A DNA stretch of 64,000 nucleotides from JBNKLG01 sp050292235. GTDB taxonomy: Bacteria > Pseudomonadota > Gammaproteobacteria > Chromatiales > Chromatiaceae. The notes under the pieces were generated by a model. That model saw only the letters and a program-made list of their open reading frames with translations. It was not told the origin of the DNA and ran no database searches. Where the stretch lies: NCBI GenBank assembly GCA_050292235.1, contig JBNKLG010000005.1, positions 18,245 through 82,244 of the forward strand, given 5' to 3'. The translations under genes and the position numbers were made by a program. This document shows, piece after piece, positions 29,701 to 37,907 of the stretch; position 1 is the first letter of the stretch, and every line of letters begins with the position of its first letter.

Positions 29701-30005
29701 GCATCGGGCAACAGCCCCATGAGCCGCCAGTGCAGGGTCTGGCGATCAAAGGCTCCGGTCTGGGACTCCCCCCCCAGCCAGGCCTGCTGCACCTGCCAGA
29801 TAAAGGTAGCCGGCAGGGGAAACTCGACATTGGCCGCAATCCCCTGCTCCAGCGCCATGCGCTGCGACAACCAGCGGGCCATGCCGGGGTTCTGCACCAG
29901 AATGACCTCCGGTGCCAGGGGATCGTCCAGCGGAACAGACAGCCGCAGAAGCAGATGGGCCAGCAAAGCCTCCATACGATTGGAGTGAATACCGATGAGA
30001 CTCAA
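26751..30005 (-). CDS. recC: Exodeoxyribonuclease V gamma subunit RecC
   Basis: Chi-recognising subunit of RecBCD, here about 1084 residues. RecC proteins begin with a short strand then HSNR; the nearest start that gives this is TTG at 30005 (MSLIGIHSNRMEALL), preceded by AGGA eight bases upstream. A longer TTG-started reading (30071) is possible, and the first ATG (29975) would remove the conserved strand. Helicase-like motifs LVQNPGMARWLSQRMA and LLGMNDGDYPRQDRPPSFDL are typical. The unusual start and the head-to-head overlap with the glycosylase gene are noteworthy. Confidence 0.93.
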   Translation of the reverse strand: MSLIGIHSNRMEALLAHLLLRLSVPLDDPLAPEVILVQNPGMARWLSQRMALEQGIAANVEFPLPATFIWQVQQAWLGGESQTGAFDRQTLHWRLMGLLPDALTQAELSPLARYLSAEGGRELRQYQLCGRLAALFDQYLVYRPEMLLAWEQGKRLGLGDDESWQAWLWRALVASTQGEHRAQRLVRFLDRCSQPPSGPIPKRVSLFGLSALAPVQLQVLSALSVHVEVCLYLLNPCQGYWADIEDERGQARRRARWRLSGQTDHLSALMDVGNPLLASMGQTGQMLVDQLLTLDAESDDCFVEVPAENLLTTLQRDILHLHEGRLPLAERPIWKPGQDVSLQIHACHSRLREVQVLHDQLRRCFDEMPGLEPRELVVMAPEMADYAPYVEAVFGAARGERHIPWSLADQSLADLPLLQAVDRLLRLPDARFEASWLMGLLEVPALGRRFGIDDKGLEQIRLWVDETAIRWGLDGQMRADLDLPPSDANTWDAGLQRLLLGYALPQGTGLYQGRLVYDDIEGSEAELLGQLAQCLSLLDRWRRTLTKPVTPAQWQSRINQLLGDFFQPDLEEQGALQSLRELLADWCQCCKQLDYAAALSLDLVRALLTEGLSDSASTGRFLAGGVTFCNMVPMRSIPFRVICLLGMNDGDYPRQDRPPSFDLLPQQPMLGDRSRRWDDRYLFLEALLSARERLYISYIGNSIRDNSRRLPSVLVTELLDALAQRYRLPDAGDFAEGFVVRHPLQPFSRRYFDGSDPRLFSYDRTWLDAAEAVNQPGSTPFFDQTLKAETSGPDRLDLSQWLRFLSNPSGWFLRQIQGIDLSEAGTMLCDEEPFALDTLGRYQLGSDLLASLLADEDLNQQRQWALASGELPQGHAGLLQYQAILADLPDLAARIRQRLTADPQRLELDIQLGDSHLNGWLSGVVANGLVRYRVADLKAKDRLRLWLQHLLMPLALPEGSEPQAAQHIARDRTLVLQSVDKPQALLQDFIDAWRQGQCRPLPLFPGPSLAYAEQWLMSDDRELALQAAEKNWAKDWDGGASAEVALAYRGLDPLRDTDFAEWAERLFCPLVAHSETLTAAKDLV

Positions 30006-30645
30006 AGCGGCTATCCTAGAGAAACCTGTGGAGATGACGAGACGAACAGTGTACCAACAGACCAAACTCAAGCTGCTATTGGAAAAGGTGCATGCCTGTC
30101 GCCTCTGCGAGACTCAGCTACCCCTCGGTCCCCGACCTGTTTTTCAGTTTGGCCCTGAGGCCCCCATCCTGCTGGTGGGACAGGCACCGGGACGGCGGGT
30201 GCATGAGACCGGCTTGCCCTTCAACGATCCCAGCGGTGACCGCCTTCGGAACTGGCTTGGAGTGAATCGCGTCCAGTTTTACGACCCGGCCTGCTTCAGC
30301 CTCCTGCCTATGGGATTCTGCTACCCCGGCACCGGCAAATCGGGCGATCTGCCCCCGCGCCCCGAATGCGCTGCCACCTGGCGCAATGCCCTGCTGGCCC
30401 AGCTCAACCAGCTTCAGCTCACTGTGCTCTTGGGGCGCTATGCCATCGACCATCACCTGGGGAGCAAGAACCAATCCATCAGCAGCCTTTGTCAAAACTG
30501 GCAAGAGCACTGGCCACAGTGCATCGCCCTGCCCCACCCCAGCCCGCGTAACAACCGCTGGTTGCGGGAGCATCCCTGGTTTGAGACTGACATTATGCCT
30601 CGATTGAGGGAGCAGGTTAGTGGGTTGTTGGATGGAAAAATCTGA
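29995..30645 (+). CDS. Uracil-DNA glycosylase family protein
   Basis: A 216-residue member of the uracil-DNA glycosylase superfamily. Visible motifs: CxxC near the N-terminus (HACRLCETQ), a GQAPGRRVHETGLPFNDPSG active-site-like loop, two later Cys (CYPGTG and PEC), VLLGRYA, and the C-terminal LPHPSPRNNRW that matches the HPS/N motif of Fe-S UDG families. It may remove uracil or related bases from DNA. ATG at 29995 has GGAG nine bases upstream but overlaps recC by 11 bases; ATG at 30034 is the alternative. Substrate is inferred. Confidence 0.8.
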   Translation: MRLKAAILEKPVEMTRRTVYQQTKLKLLLEKVHACRLCETQLPLGPRPVFQFGPEAPILLVGQAPGRRVHETGLPFNDPSGDRLRNWLGVNRVQFYDPACFSLLPMGFCYPGTGKSGDLPPRPECAATWRNALLAQLNQLQLTVLLGRYAIDHHLGSKNQSISSLCQNWQEHWPQCIALPHPSPRNNRWLREHPWFETDIMPRLREQVSGLLDGKI

Positions 30646-31277
30646 CAAACCAAACCCTTGATGCTGTCCTACGCCAGAGTCAAGGAACTGGAGTATGCTT
30701 GGTTTTATCTCGTTCCCACCACCTGCGTGGGAACGCATACGGCGCTATTCTGTGTAGCAAATAGATTCCCACAGGATTGAGCTACAAAATTTGGCGTATT
30801 TAGTAAACCGGCGCCGTAATTGCTGGCACTATGATGCCGATAAAAACGGGAGGGGGGGGGGTTATTTCATCACTCCATCCGGCCAAAAACCACTGCGCAT
30901 TTTTAGTCATGTAAATTTGGTCGTTTGTTATACATAAATCTTAATACTGATATCAATACAAGTTTTTTAGAAAAATATTTAAAAATAAGCATGAGAAAAC
31001 ATTACTTCAGCTTTGCAGGAATGACAGAAAACAAGCAGCCAAACCTATAAGGTTGGACAAAACGAAACCAATTGAAATCTATGTCGAGAAAATTATCCCA
31101 ACACACTTGTGCGATATCATCACACACAAGAAATTTGGCAGGAGAGTCATCGTAGGGCTCACCCAATCCAAAAGTCGGCGCCATGGCAACAATAAAATTC
31201 AGTTCTAAAAAAAACCATGTTTGTTATCGTGCAATTCTTAATGTCAAATCTTACAGATAATACAAGAGAGGTACACT
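30646..31277. other. 632-base gene-poor, AT-rich stretch
   Basis: No convincing gene. It holds a REP-like palindrome (30711-30735), a run of ten G (30852-30861), and then AT-rich DNA up to the next gene. A 60-codon frame on the minus strand (31002-31184) lacks a ribosome-binding site and recognisable motifs. Base composition changes from the GC-rich left flank to AT-rich here, suggesting a junction with acquired DNA. Confidence 0.6.
30711..30735. repeat. REP-like palindromic repeat
   Basis: CGTTCCCAC and GTGGGAACG form a perfect 9-bp stem with a 7-base loop, followed by CATAC. This form resembles the dispersed intergenic palindromes (cgttcccac...gtgggaacgcatac) common in many proteobacterial genomes. 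Only one copy is seen in this window, so dispersal is inferred from general knowledge. Confidence 0.6.
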
Positions 31278-31793
31278 TTGAATCCTATCAAACTGCTGTC
31301 ATTGCTCCTATTATTCATGCCGATTACTGCCAATTCGAGCCCCATTGAAGAAGATGCCAAGGTATTGATTGCACAATTCGATCACCTTGTGAACGATTTG
31401 GATCATAGCGACATCGACCAAATTCTCTCACGTGATGTAGTGATCACTTGGAGAACCGAAGATAGTGACACAAATATGAATCTCAGCACTTTTCTCGACA
31501 CCATCATATCTTCCAAAAAGACCGTGTATTCAACAAACTTTTACAGTGAAATCAGGAAAGTAAACTGTGGTAACTTTACTTGCGTAGCCGACTCTTTTGC
31601 GCACCAGGAAACCATTACCAATAAAGGCAATAAGCCAACAATAGAATCCCACCCCGTTATTTACAACATAACGACCATAGGCAATACAGCAAAAATCTCT
31701 AGTATTATCATATACATAATAACCACAGAAAGACCAATAGGGTCACCCACTAGTCCTCCTTCAACATCTGCGCCAAAAAAAATGGAGCCATAG
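31278..31793 (+). CDS. Hypothetical exported protein, possibly NTF2/SnoaL-like
   Basis: A 171-residue protein that I do not recognise. TTG start at 31278 with AGAGAGG six bases upstream, then a signal peptide (MNPIKLLSLLLLFMPITANS). The mature part begins EEDAKVLIAQFDHLVNDLDHSDIDQILSRD, which has the helix-then-Asp pattern of SnoaL/NTF2-like small domains, and ends with a Pro/Ser/Thr-rich tail. Two Cys (CGNFTC) could form a disulfide. Codon use is AT-rich compared with housekeeping neighbours. Function unknown; the fold suggestion is weak. Confidence 0.6.
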   Translation: MNPIKLLSLLLLFMPITANSSPIEEDAKVLIAQFDHLVNDLDHSDIDQILSRDVVITWRTEDSDTNMNLSTFLDTIISSKKTVYSTNFYSEIRKVNCGNFTCVADSFAHQETITNKGNKPTIESHPVIYNITTIGNTAKISSIIIYIITTERPIGSPTSPPSTSAPKKMEP

Positions 31794-31923
31794 CATGGTA
31801 GCATTATCTAACATTCGTCAAAGCCCTTTAAAACCTCATCAGTTACTGTTTCCAGCAATTTATTCTTCTGTTGTTAGCATGCCCATTGCCTTGATTCATG
31901 GTATCTGAAAACTGAGATATGCC

Positions 31924-32643
31924 ATGAATGTTCAATCCACTTCTGCCCTTCTTTTCTCTTCCACACCGGTACGTTCTCCTTCGGCTCGGCAATATTCGGC
32001 CGCATCGTCGACAAATACTGCCGAAACTGTCAGCATTTCTAAAACTGCACGCACCCTCTGTGCCACTGATGCAACTCAACGCATCAACACGTCCACCGAA
32101 AGTAGCACCAAAGCCAAATTCGACACCACAAAAGGCCCGATGGAGCTCGACATCGATGCCTATTTTGCGCCATCAGCCAACCAGAATGTGAATCTCAATT
32201 CCGTGCCGTTGATGCTTCCAAACAAGAAAAATATTGAGGGCCTATCCAACTACATCTCGGCACACATGCCGGGGTTTCTGGCAGACAACAGCATCCCTGC
32301 CCCACCTGAAAGCATCACTTACGATACCATGGGGCAAATTCAGTTGCCCGCCGATTACCCCTATGCTACGAAATTCAGACAGGCATTGGAGGATAACCCG
32401 GTGATGGCGCGGGCAATCAGCACCACCTTTGCCCTCACATCGCATATGGTTGAGATGAACAAATCAATGCCCTTCCAACGTGAATACGCAGCGGCCACAT
32501 CTCAAGCCCAGATCGAGGCCGTTATCGCTAAATACCACGATCTTTTCTCCACCAACCGCCACCACGACAGAATTTCCCTTAACTTCACGGCCAACGGTAT
32601 ATTGAGCATGACTCACGACGGAAAATCACTTTCCGAAGCCTGA
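31924..32643 (+). CDS. Hypothetical protein with Ser/Thr-rich N-terminus
   Basis: A 239-residue protein of unknown function with no signal peptide or membrane helix. Residues 1-60 are Ser/Thr/Ala-rich and contain ETVSISKTARTL, a motif of the DxVxIS-x-xA type found at the N-terminus of many uncharacterised proteobacterial proteins. The middle (about 70-120) and the C-terminal helix-rich part (KFRQALEDNPVMARAISTTFAL) look folded. It lies between the NTF2-like gene and the giant kinase gene on the same strand, but with gaps of 130 and 173 bases. Confidence 0.6.
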   Translation: MNVQSTSALLFSSTPVRSPSARQYSAASSTNTAETVSISKTARTLCATDATQRINTSTESSTKAKFDTTKGPMELDIDAYFAPSANQNVNLNSVPLMLPNKKNIEGLSNYISAHMPGFLADNSIPAPPESITYDTMGQIQLPADYPYATKFRQALEDNPVMARAISTTFALTSHMVEMNKSMPFQREYAAATSQAQIEAVIAKYHDLFSTNRHHDRISLNFTANGILSMTHDGKSLSEA

Positions 32644-32816
32644 ACCGCACACTCCATCCAAAGAAAGTGAAGAAAGGGGCCTAGTCTGTACCCGAAGGAC
32701 GCCGGGGTAAATATATATCCAAGTGGTTATACACAATATTCGAGCTAGACTTTAGAGATCATGGACCATGAGATAATAAAACACAGGGCCGTGACTACGC
32801 TAATGGGGGCCCTAAA

Positions 32817-35800
32817 GTGTCAATACCCAATGGGTACCGGGTTGGTGAAGCACTTCATCAAGCCGGCCTGACCTGTATTTATCGTGCGCATCGGCTGGAT
32901 GACGACTTTCCCGTCATCCTTAAAATAGAGAGATTTGATGCTTTCGACCAAGATACGGTCGGATCTCTTCGCCTGGAATACGAAAATATCAGGCAATTTG
33001 CCAATGAGCATATCATCGAAACCCTCGACTATGTCGAGCACAGCGACGCCGCCACACTGATACTTGAGGATTTTGGTGGCATTTCCCTGGATCGTATCCT
33101 TACAAAAGAACGTCTGGATATCGAGACCTGTTTGCGGATCATGCTCAAGGCTATCGATGGGTTGGACGCTTTGCACCAGCAGGGCTACGTACACAGGGAC
33201 ATCAATCCTTCGAATATTCTTTGGAACCGGGATACAGGACAGGTCAAGCTGATCGATTTTGGTCTGGCATCGACCGCCCAGGTCGCTGGCACCGCCCACC
33301 TGAACTCCGAAGTGGTTGAGGGCACGTTGCTTTATATCTCTCCTGAGCAGACCGGGCGAATCAATCGGCAACTGGATTACCGAAGCGATCTCTACTCGAT
33401 CGGGGCAACATTGTATGAGCTCGTGACAGGGCGACCGCCATTCGAGGGTGAAGACGCGATGGCACTGGTCTATGCGCATATCGCCAAACAACCAATCCCT
33501 CCTCATGAATTGGAACCGTCGCTGCCCCGGTCACTTTCCGATGTGATCTTCAAGTTGCTTGGGAAAGTGGCCGAGGATCGCTATCAAAGCATCTACGGGT
33601 TGAGACGAGATCTTGAATTTTGCTTGCAGCATCTGGGTACCGAATCCATACAGACGCCCTTTGTTCCGGGGGAATATGACGTCTCAAGTATCTTCACCAT
33701 TTCCCAGAAGCTCTACGGCAGGGAAATGGAAACTGGTACATTGCTCGATGCCTTCGAGCAAACCAGTCTGGGTAGCCGAAAGCTAGTGCTGGTCGGCGGC
33801 TACTCCGGTGCCGGCAAAACGACGCTGGTCAATGAACTGCAAGGGCCTGTGGTAGGGAAAAAGGGCTATTTCGCAGCCGGCAAGTGTGACCCGCTGAATC
33901 GTTCCATTCCTTACTACGTTTTTATTCAGGCCTTTCGGGAACTGGTTAAACACCTTCTGTCGGAGAGCGATTCACAGATCCAGCTGTGGCGAAGGCGTTT
34001 GCTCGAAGCGCTGGGGCCCAATGGCCGAGTGGTGGAGTCGGTGATCCCTGAAGTGGCACACATTATCGGTGCACAGCCCCAGATCCAGCCACTACCGCCA
34101 CAGGAGTCTCAGAATCGCTTCAACCGGGTCTTTCAGAGTTTCATCGCCACCCTATCCGGAGCGGAATACCCTTTAACCCTGTTTTTGGATGACCTGCAAT
34201 GGGCCGATAGCGCCTCATTGAGTTTGCTGCAGCAACTCATGCTTGACGAGGGAGCAGGTTATTTTCTGATGGTGGGTAGCTATCGCGACAACGAAGTCGA
34301 TGCCGCTCATCCGCTGCGCCTGGCCATCAACCAGATAGAAAAGGCCCGAGCCCCTCTTTGTGAAATCAACCTCCATCCCTTGAAGCTCAATCACATCAGG
34401 ACGCTCATTGCTGAGAGTTTGCAAACCGATGCGTCACGGGTGGAAGATCTGGCCAGGATCTGTATGGACAAGACCCTGGGCAATCCGTTTTTCCTAACCC
34501 AGCTTCTTTATGCGTTGCATGCCAAAGGGTTTATCCGCTTCGATCCTGAACGTGGGCGCTGGCACTGGGATATCGAATCGATCATCGGTGCTGAGATTGC
34601 CGGTTCGGTTGTGGATCTGATGGTGGACAAACTGGAACATCTTCCCCAATCGACCCTGGCTGTACTTAAATTGGCGGCATGCATTGGCGAGCGTTTTGAT
34701 CTGGAAACCCTGGCCATTGTTTACGAACGACCGGTAAAGGCCTGTATCGAGGCACTTTCTCCAGCCATTCAGACTGGTTCCATCTATCCGGTGAGCGAGA
34801 GCCGCTTGAATGACATGGCGCCCGGTCACCGGAAACCCGATTACCGTTTCCTGCACGACCGGGTCCACCAGGCGGCCTATTCACTCATCGAGGAGAATCA
34901 CAAACAGGCGGTTCATCTGAGCATCGGTCGGCTGCTGCTGGCAAGCACTGGGTCCGAACTTAACAATGAACAGACGTTCAAACTGGTCAATCACCTGAAT
35001 CTCGGGGTAAATCTCATCACCGATATGCAGGAGCGCCGGTCACTTGCCCGTCTCAATTTGCAGGCCGGTCAAAAGGCAAAGCGTTCAGCGGCCAACCAGG
35101 TCGCATACAGTTATCTGATACAGGGCATTGACCTCTTATCGGATAAGGCTTGGGATCAGTTCCATGAATTGGCACGCACCCTCCACGAGGAAGCCGCCGA
35201 GGTTGCATATCTGTGCCAGCATTACGATGAGATGGAGAATATGATCAGCAGGGTGCTGGCGCATGCTAGCGACAATCTGCAGCGAGTCAGGGTCTGGCGA
35301 ATCCGAATACTGGCTCTTACTGCCAGGGGAGAGTTGAAGGAAGCGGTGGAAAGCGGGTTGGCGTTCCTTGATAAGGTCGGCATACATTTCCCGCGTACGG
35401 TGGAACCCCAAACAATCGGCGCCGGTCTTGCGCACATCCGGGCGATACGGGAGGAGCGCAGTATCGAAAGCTTGTGTCAACTACCGAAAATGACCGATCC
35501 GGGTGCACTGGTCGTCATGGACCTGCTCACCACGCTGGCCAGTCCAGCATATAACGCCTCACCGGAACTTTTCACGCTTCTGGTCCTGAAACAGGTGGCG
35601 CTTTCCCTGAACCTCGGCAATGCCACCGATTCCGCTTTTGCCTACTCTGTCTATGCATTGATTCAGTGCGCTGCAGAGGGTCGTTACGAGGAAGGCGACG
35701 CCTTTGGACGTCTTGCCATCGATCTGATGCGACGTCTCAATGCGGATCACTTAAAAGCCAAAATCTATCTCGATGTCTATTTGTTTGTCCATCACTGGAG

Positions 35801-37907
35801 ACACCCTCTGCGGGAAACCCTGAAGCCTCTATTGGAGGCCTACCAGAGCGGGCTGGATCACGGTGATTTGTTGTTCGCGGCATTGAGCGCACATGTCTAC
35901 TGCCACCATACCCTGTTCAGCGCCCGCTGTTTGACAGAGACCGACCAGGAGTTCATCACCTACCGAAAAGCGATCTCACGCCTTGACCAGCAGGCGGTTG
36001 TACATTGGACTGAGATCTTTCATCAAACGGTATTGAATTTGATGGGACGCTGCAGTAATCCGTTGATGCTAGAAGGTGAGGTCTTCAGCGAGACGCGGAT
36101 ACATCAACAGCTTAGGGAAGCAAACGATAAAACCTATTGCTTTCTTTATCACTTTAATAAATTGATTCTGTACTGCCTGTTCGGACATTACGATCAAGCA
36201 TTGGTTTACGCACAGAAAGCGGAAGAGAATCTGCACAGTGTCATGGGCATTATTCACGTACCTTTGTGCCGTTTCTATGCTTCGTTGACTCGACTTGCAT
36301 TGGCCGAATCTGCAGACGACGTGCGACGCAGGGAGTTGCTGGCGGCAGTAGATTCCACTCAGAAGGAATTCAAATGCTGGGCGGACAATGCCCCTATGAA
36401 TTATGCCCATAAGTATCTGCTGGTCGAGGCGGAACGGTGGCGGGTTTTAGCGGATCCGGGAAAGGCCGAATCCAGCTACGACAAGGCGATCCAACTCGCC
36501 TCCGAAAACGGCTATATCCATGACGAGGCCCTGGCCAATGAACTGGCCGGGCACTATTACCTGAAGAAGGGGCGTATCAAGATCGCCCGCCTTTATTTGC
36601 GTGATGCGCTCGGTGCCTATAATCGATGGGGAGCCAAAGCCAAGGTAGATAATCTGCAAGAACGGTATGGTGAGTTATTACTGACGGCGAACCATACCGA
36701 ACCACCATCGCACGACAGGTTCAAACACTCCAGTGAAACCCCCATGCACGACCTTGACCTGGCCTCGGTGCTGAAGGTTTCTCAAGCAATCGCCGAGGAG
36801 ATCGTGTTGGATCGTCTCCTCGATAAGGTCATGAATACGGTGATGGAAAATGCAGGTGCACAGAGGGGCTTTCTCATCAGTATCGACGACCAGGGAAGAT
36901 CGAGTGTCATGCTTGAGGCCGAGTTGACATATCGGACGAAAAAGGTGTTCGAACCGGAGCCGCTGGAGAAGCGGAAAGACCTCGCTACAGCGATTGTCCA
37001 ATTTGTCGCGAGGACGGGCGAACGGCTGGTGTTACAGGATGCCGCCAACGAGGGGCCGTTTACGACGGATCCCTACATCGTTGAATACGCTCCCAAATCG
37101 ATTCTTTGCATAGCACTTTCTCATCGGGGACGCATCAGTGCCATTCTTTACCTGGAAAACAATTCGATCAGCAACGCATTTACCTCTAAGCATCTGGAAT
37201 TGCTCGGTCTATTGAGTTCCCAGATGGCTGTATCGATCGAGAATGCAAAACTTTATGTGGGTTTGGAGGATCGTGTGACGGAGCGTACGGAACAGCTCAA
37301 TGAAAAGCTCGTGGAGCTTTCCAATGCCTATGAGGCGTTAAAAACAGCGCAGTCAGAATTAGAGTATGCCAATGCCAAACTTGAGAGGGATAAAGAGTTA
37401 CTCCAGGAACTCTCTTCAACTGATCGACTCACCAAACTCTACAATCGTGCCAAATTCGAAGAACTGTTCGAACATGAGCGTAAGCAGAGCGAACGATATA
37501 ACACGCCTCTGTCATTGATTATGTTGGATCTGGATGATTTCAAAGAGGTCAATGACACCTACGGCCATCACGCCGGTGATTTGGTATTGCAGGACATCGC
37601 ATCGATTCTGACTCACACCTCCCGGGCCAGTGATGTGGTGGCCCGCTGGGGTGGCGAAGAGTTTCTGATTCTGACGCCCAAGACCAGTCTCGAACAGGCA
37701 ATGCAGTTGGCAGAGAAGATCCGCGCCATCGTCGAAAACCACTCGTTTCCTGCTGAGGTGGGTCGTAAAACCGGTAGTTTCGGCGTGGCCTGTTATCATT
37801 CCCAGGACAGCTTGACCCATTTGCTGTTAAGGGCGGATCAGGCGTTGTATCAGGCCAAGGAAGATGGCAGAAACCGGGTGGCCATGATGGTGTGTTCAGA
37901 GGACTAA
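32817..37907 (+). CDS. Giant Ser/Thr kinase-AAA ATPase-GAF-diguanylate cyclase
   Basis: A 1696-residue soluble signalling protein. GTG start with GGGG upstream. Domains in order: eukaryotic-like Ser/Thr kinase (about 7-275; Lys36, catalytic HRD at 126-128, DFG Asp147, SPEQ); AAA/NACHT-like ATPase (about 295-700; Walker A GYSGAGKT with Lys334, Walker B LTLFLDDLQWAD); long helical repeat region (700-1310); GAF domain (about 1330-1480); coiled coil; GGDEF domain with an intact GGEEF at 1612-1616 and an RxxD inhibitory site (RASD) five residues before. Kinase and c-di-GMP synthesis both look active by motif. PknB-AAA-GAF proteins usually end in a histidine kinase; here the output is GGDEF. It ends flush against the convergent ankyrin gene. 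Confidence 0.9.
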   Translation: MSIPNGYRVGEALHQAGLTCIYRAHRLDDDFPVILKIERFDAFDQDTVGSLRLEYENIRQFANEHIIETLDYVEHSDAATLILEDFGGISLDRILTKERLDIETCLRIMLKAIDGLDALHQQGYVHRDINPSNILWNRDTGQVKLIDFGLASTAQVAGTAHLNSEVVEGTLLYISPEQTGRINRQLDYRSDLYSIGATLYELVTGRPPFEGEDAMALVYAHIAKQPIPPHELEPSLPRSLSDVIFKLLGKVAEDRYQSIYGLRRDLEFCLQHLGTESIQTPFVPGEYDVSSIFTISQKLYGREMETGTLLDAFEQTSLGSRKLVLVGGYSGAGKTTLVNELQGPVVGKKGYFAAGKCDPLNRSIPYYVFIQAFRELVKHLLSESDSQIQLWRRRLLEALGPNGRVVESVIPEVAHIIGAQPQIQPLPPQESQNRFNRVFQSFIATLSGAEYPLTLFLDDLQWADSASLSLLQQLMLDEGAGYFLMVGSYRDNEVDAAHPLRLAINQIEKARAPLCEINLHPLKLNHIRTLIAESLQTDASRVEDLARICMDKTLGNPFFLTQLLYALHAKGFIRFDPERGRWHWDIESIIGAEIAGSVVDLMVDKLEHLPQSTLAVLKLAACIGERFDLETLAIVYERPVKACIEALSPAIQTGSIYPVSESRLNDMAPGHRKPDYRFLHDRVHQAAYSLIEENHKQAVHLSIGRLLLASTGSELNNEQTFKLVNHLNLGVNLITDMQERRSLARLNLQAGQKAKRSAANQVAYSYLIQGIDLLSDKAWDQFHELARTLHEEAAEVAYLCQHYDEMENMISRVLAHASDNLQRVRVWRIRILALTARGELKEAVESGLAFLDKVGIHFPRTVEPQTIGAGLAHIRAIREERSIESLCQLPKMTDPGALVVMDLLTTLASPAYNASPELFTLLVLKQVALSLNLGNATDSAFAYSVYALIQCAAEGRYEEGDAFGRLAIDLMRRLNADHLKAKIYLDVYLFVHHWRHPLRETLKPLLEAYQSGLDHGDLLFAALSAHVYCHHTLFSARCLTETDQEFITYRKAISRLDQQAVVHWTEIFHQTVLNLMGRCSNPLMLEGEVFSETRIHQQLREANDKTYCFLYHFNKLILYCLFGHYDQALVYAQKAEENLHSVMGIIHVPLCRFYASLTRLALAESADDVRRRELLAAVDSTQKEFKCWADNAPMNYAHKYLLVEAERWRVLADPGKAESSYDKAIQLASENGYIHDEALANELAGHYYLKKGRIKIARLYLRDALGAYNRWGAKAKVDNLQERYGELLLTANHTEPPSHDRFKHSSETPMHDLDLASVLKVSQAIAEEIVLDRLLDKVMNTVMENAGAQRGFLISIDDQGRSSVMLEAELTYRTKKVFEPEPLEKRKDLATAIVQFVARTGERLVLQDAANEGPFTTDPYIVEYAPKSILCIALSHRGRISAILYLENNSISNAFTSKHLELLGLLSSQMAVSIENAKLYVGLEDRVTERTEQLNEKLVELSNAYEALKTAQSELEYANAKLERDKELLQELSSTDRLTKLYNRAKFEELFEHERKQSERYNTPLSLIMLDLDDFKEVNDTYGHHAGDLVLQDIASILTHTSRASDVVARWGGEEFLILTPKTSLEQAMQLAEKIRAIVENHSFPAEVGRKTGSFGVACYHSQDSLTHLLLRADQALYQAKEDGRNRVAMMVCSED

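Noticed and set aside
31002..31184. 60-codon frame on the minus strand in the AT-rich gap
   Set aside because: No ribosome-binding site, no recognisable motif, and no neighbour linkage; length is within chance for this composition.
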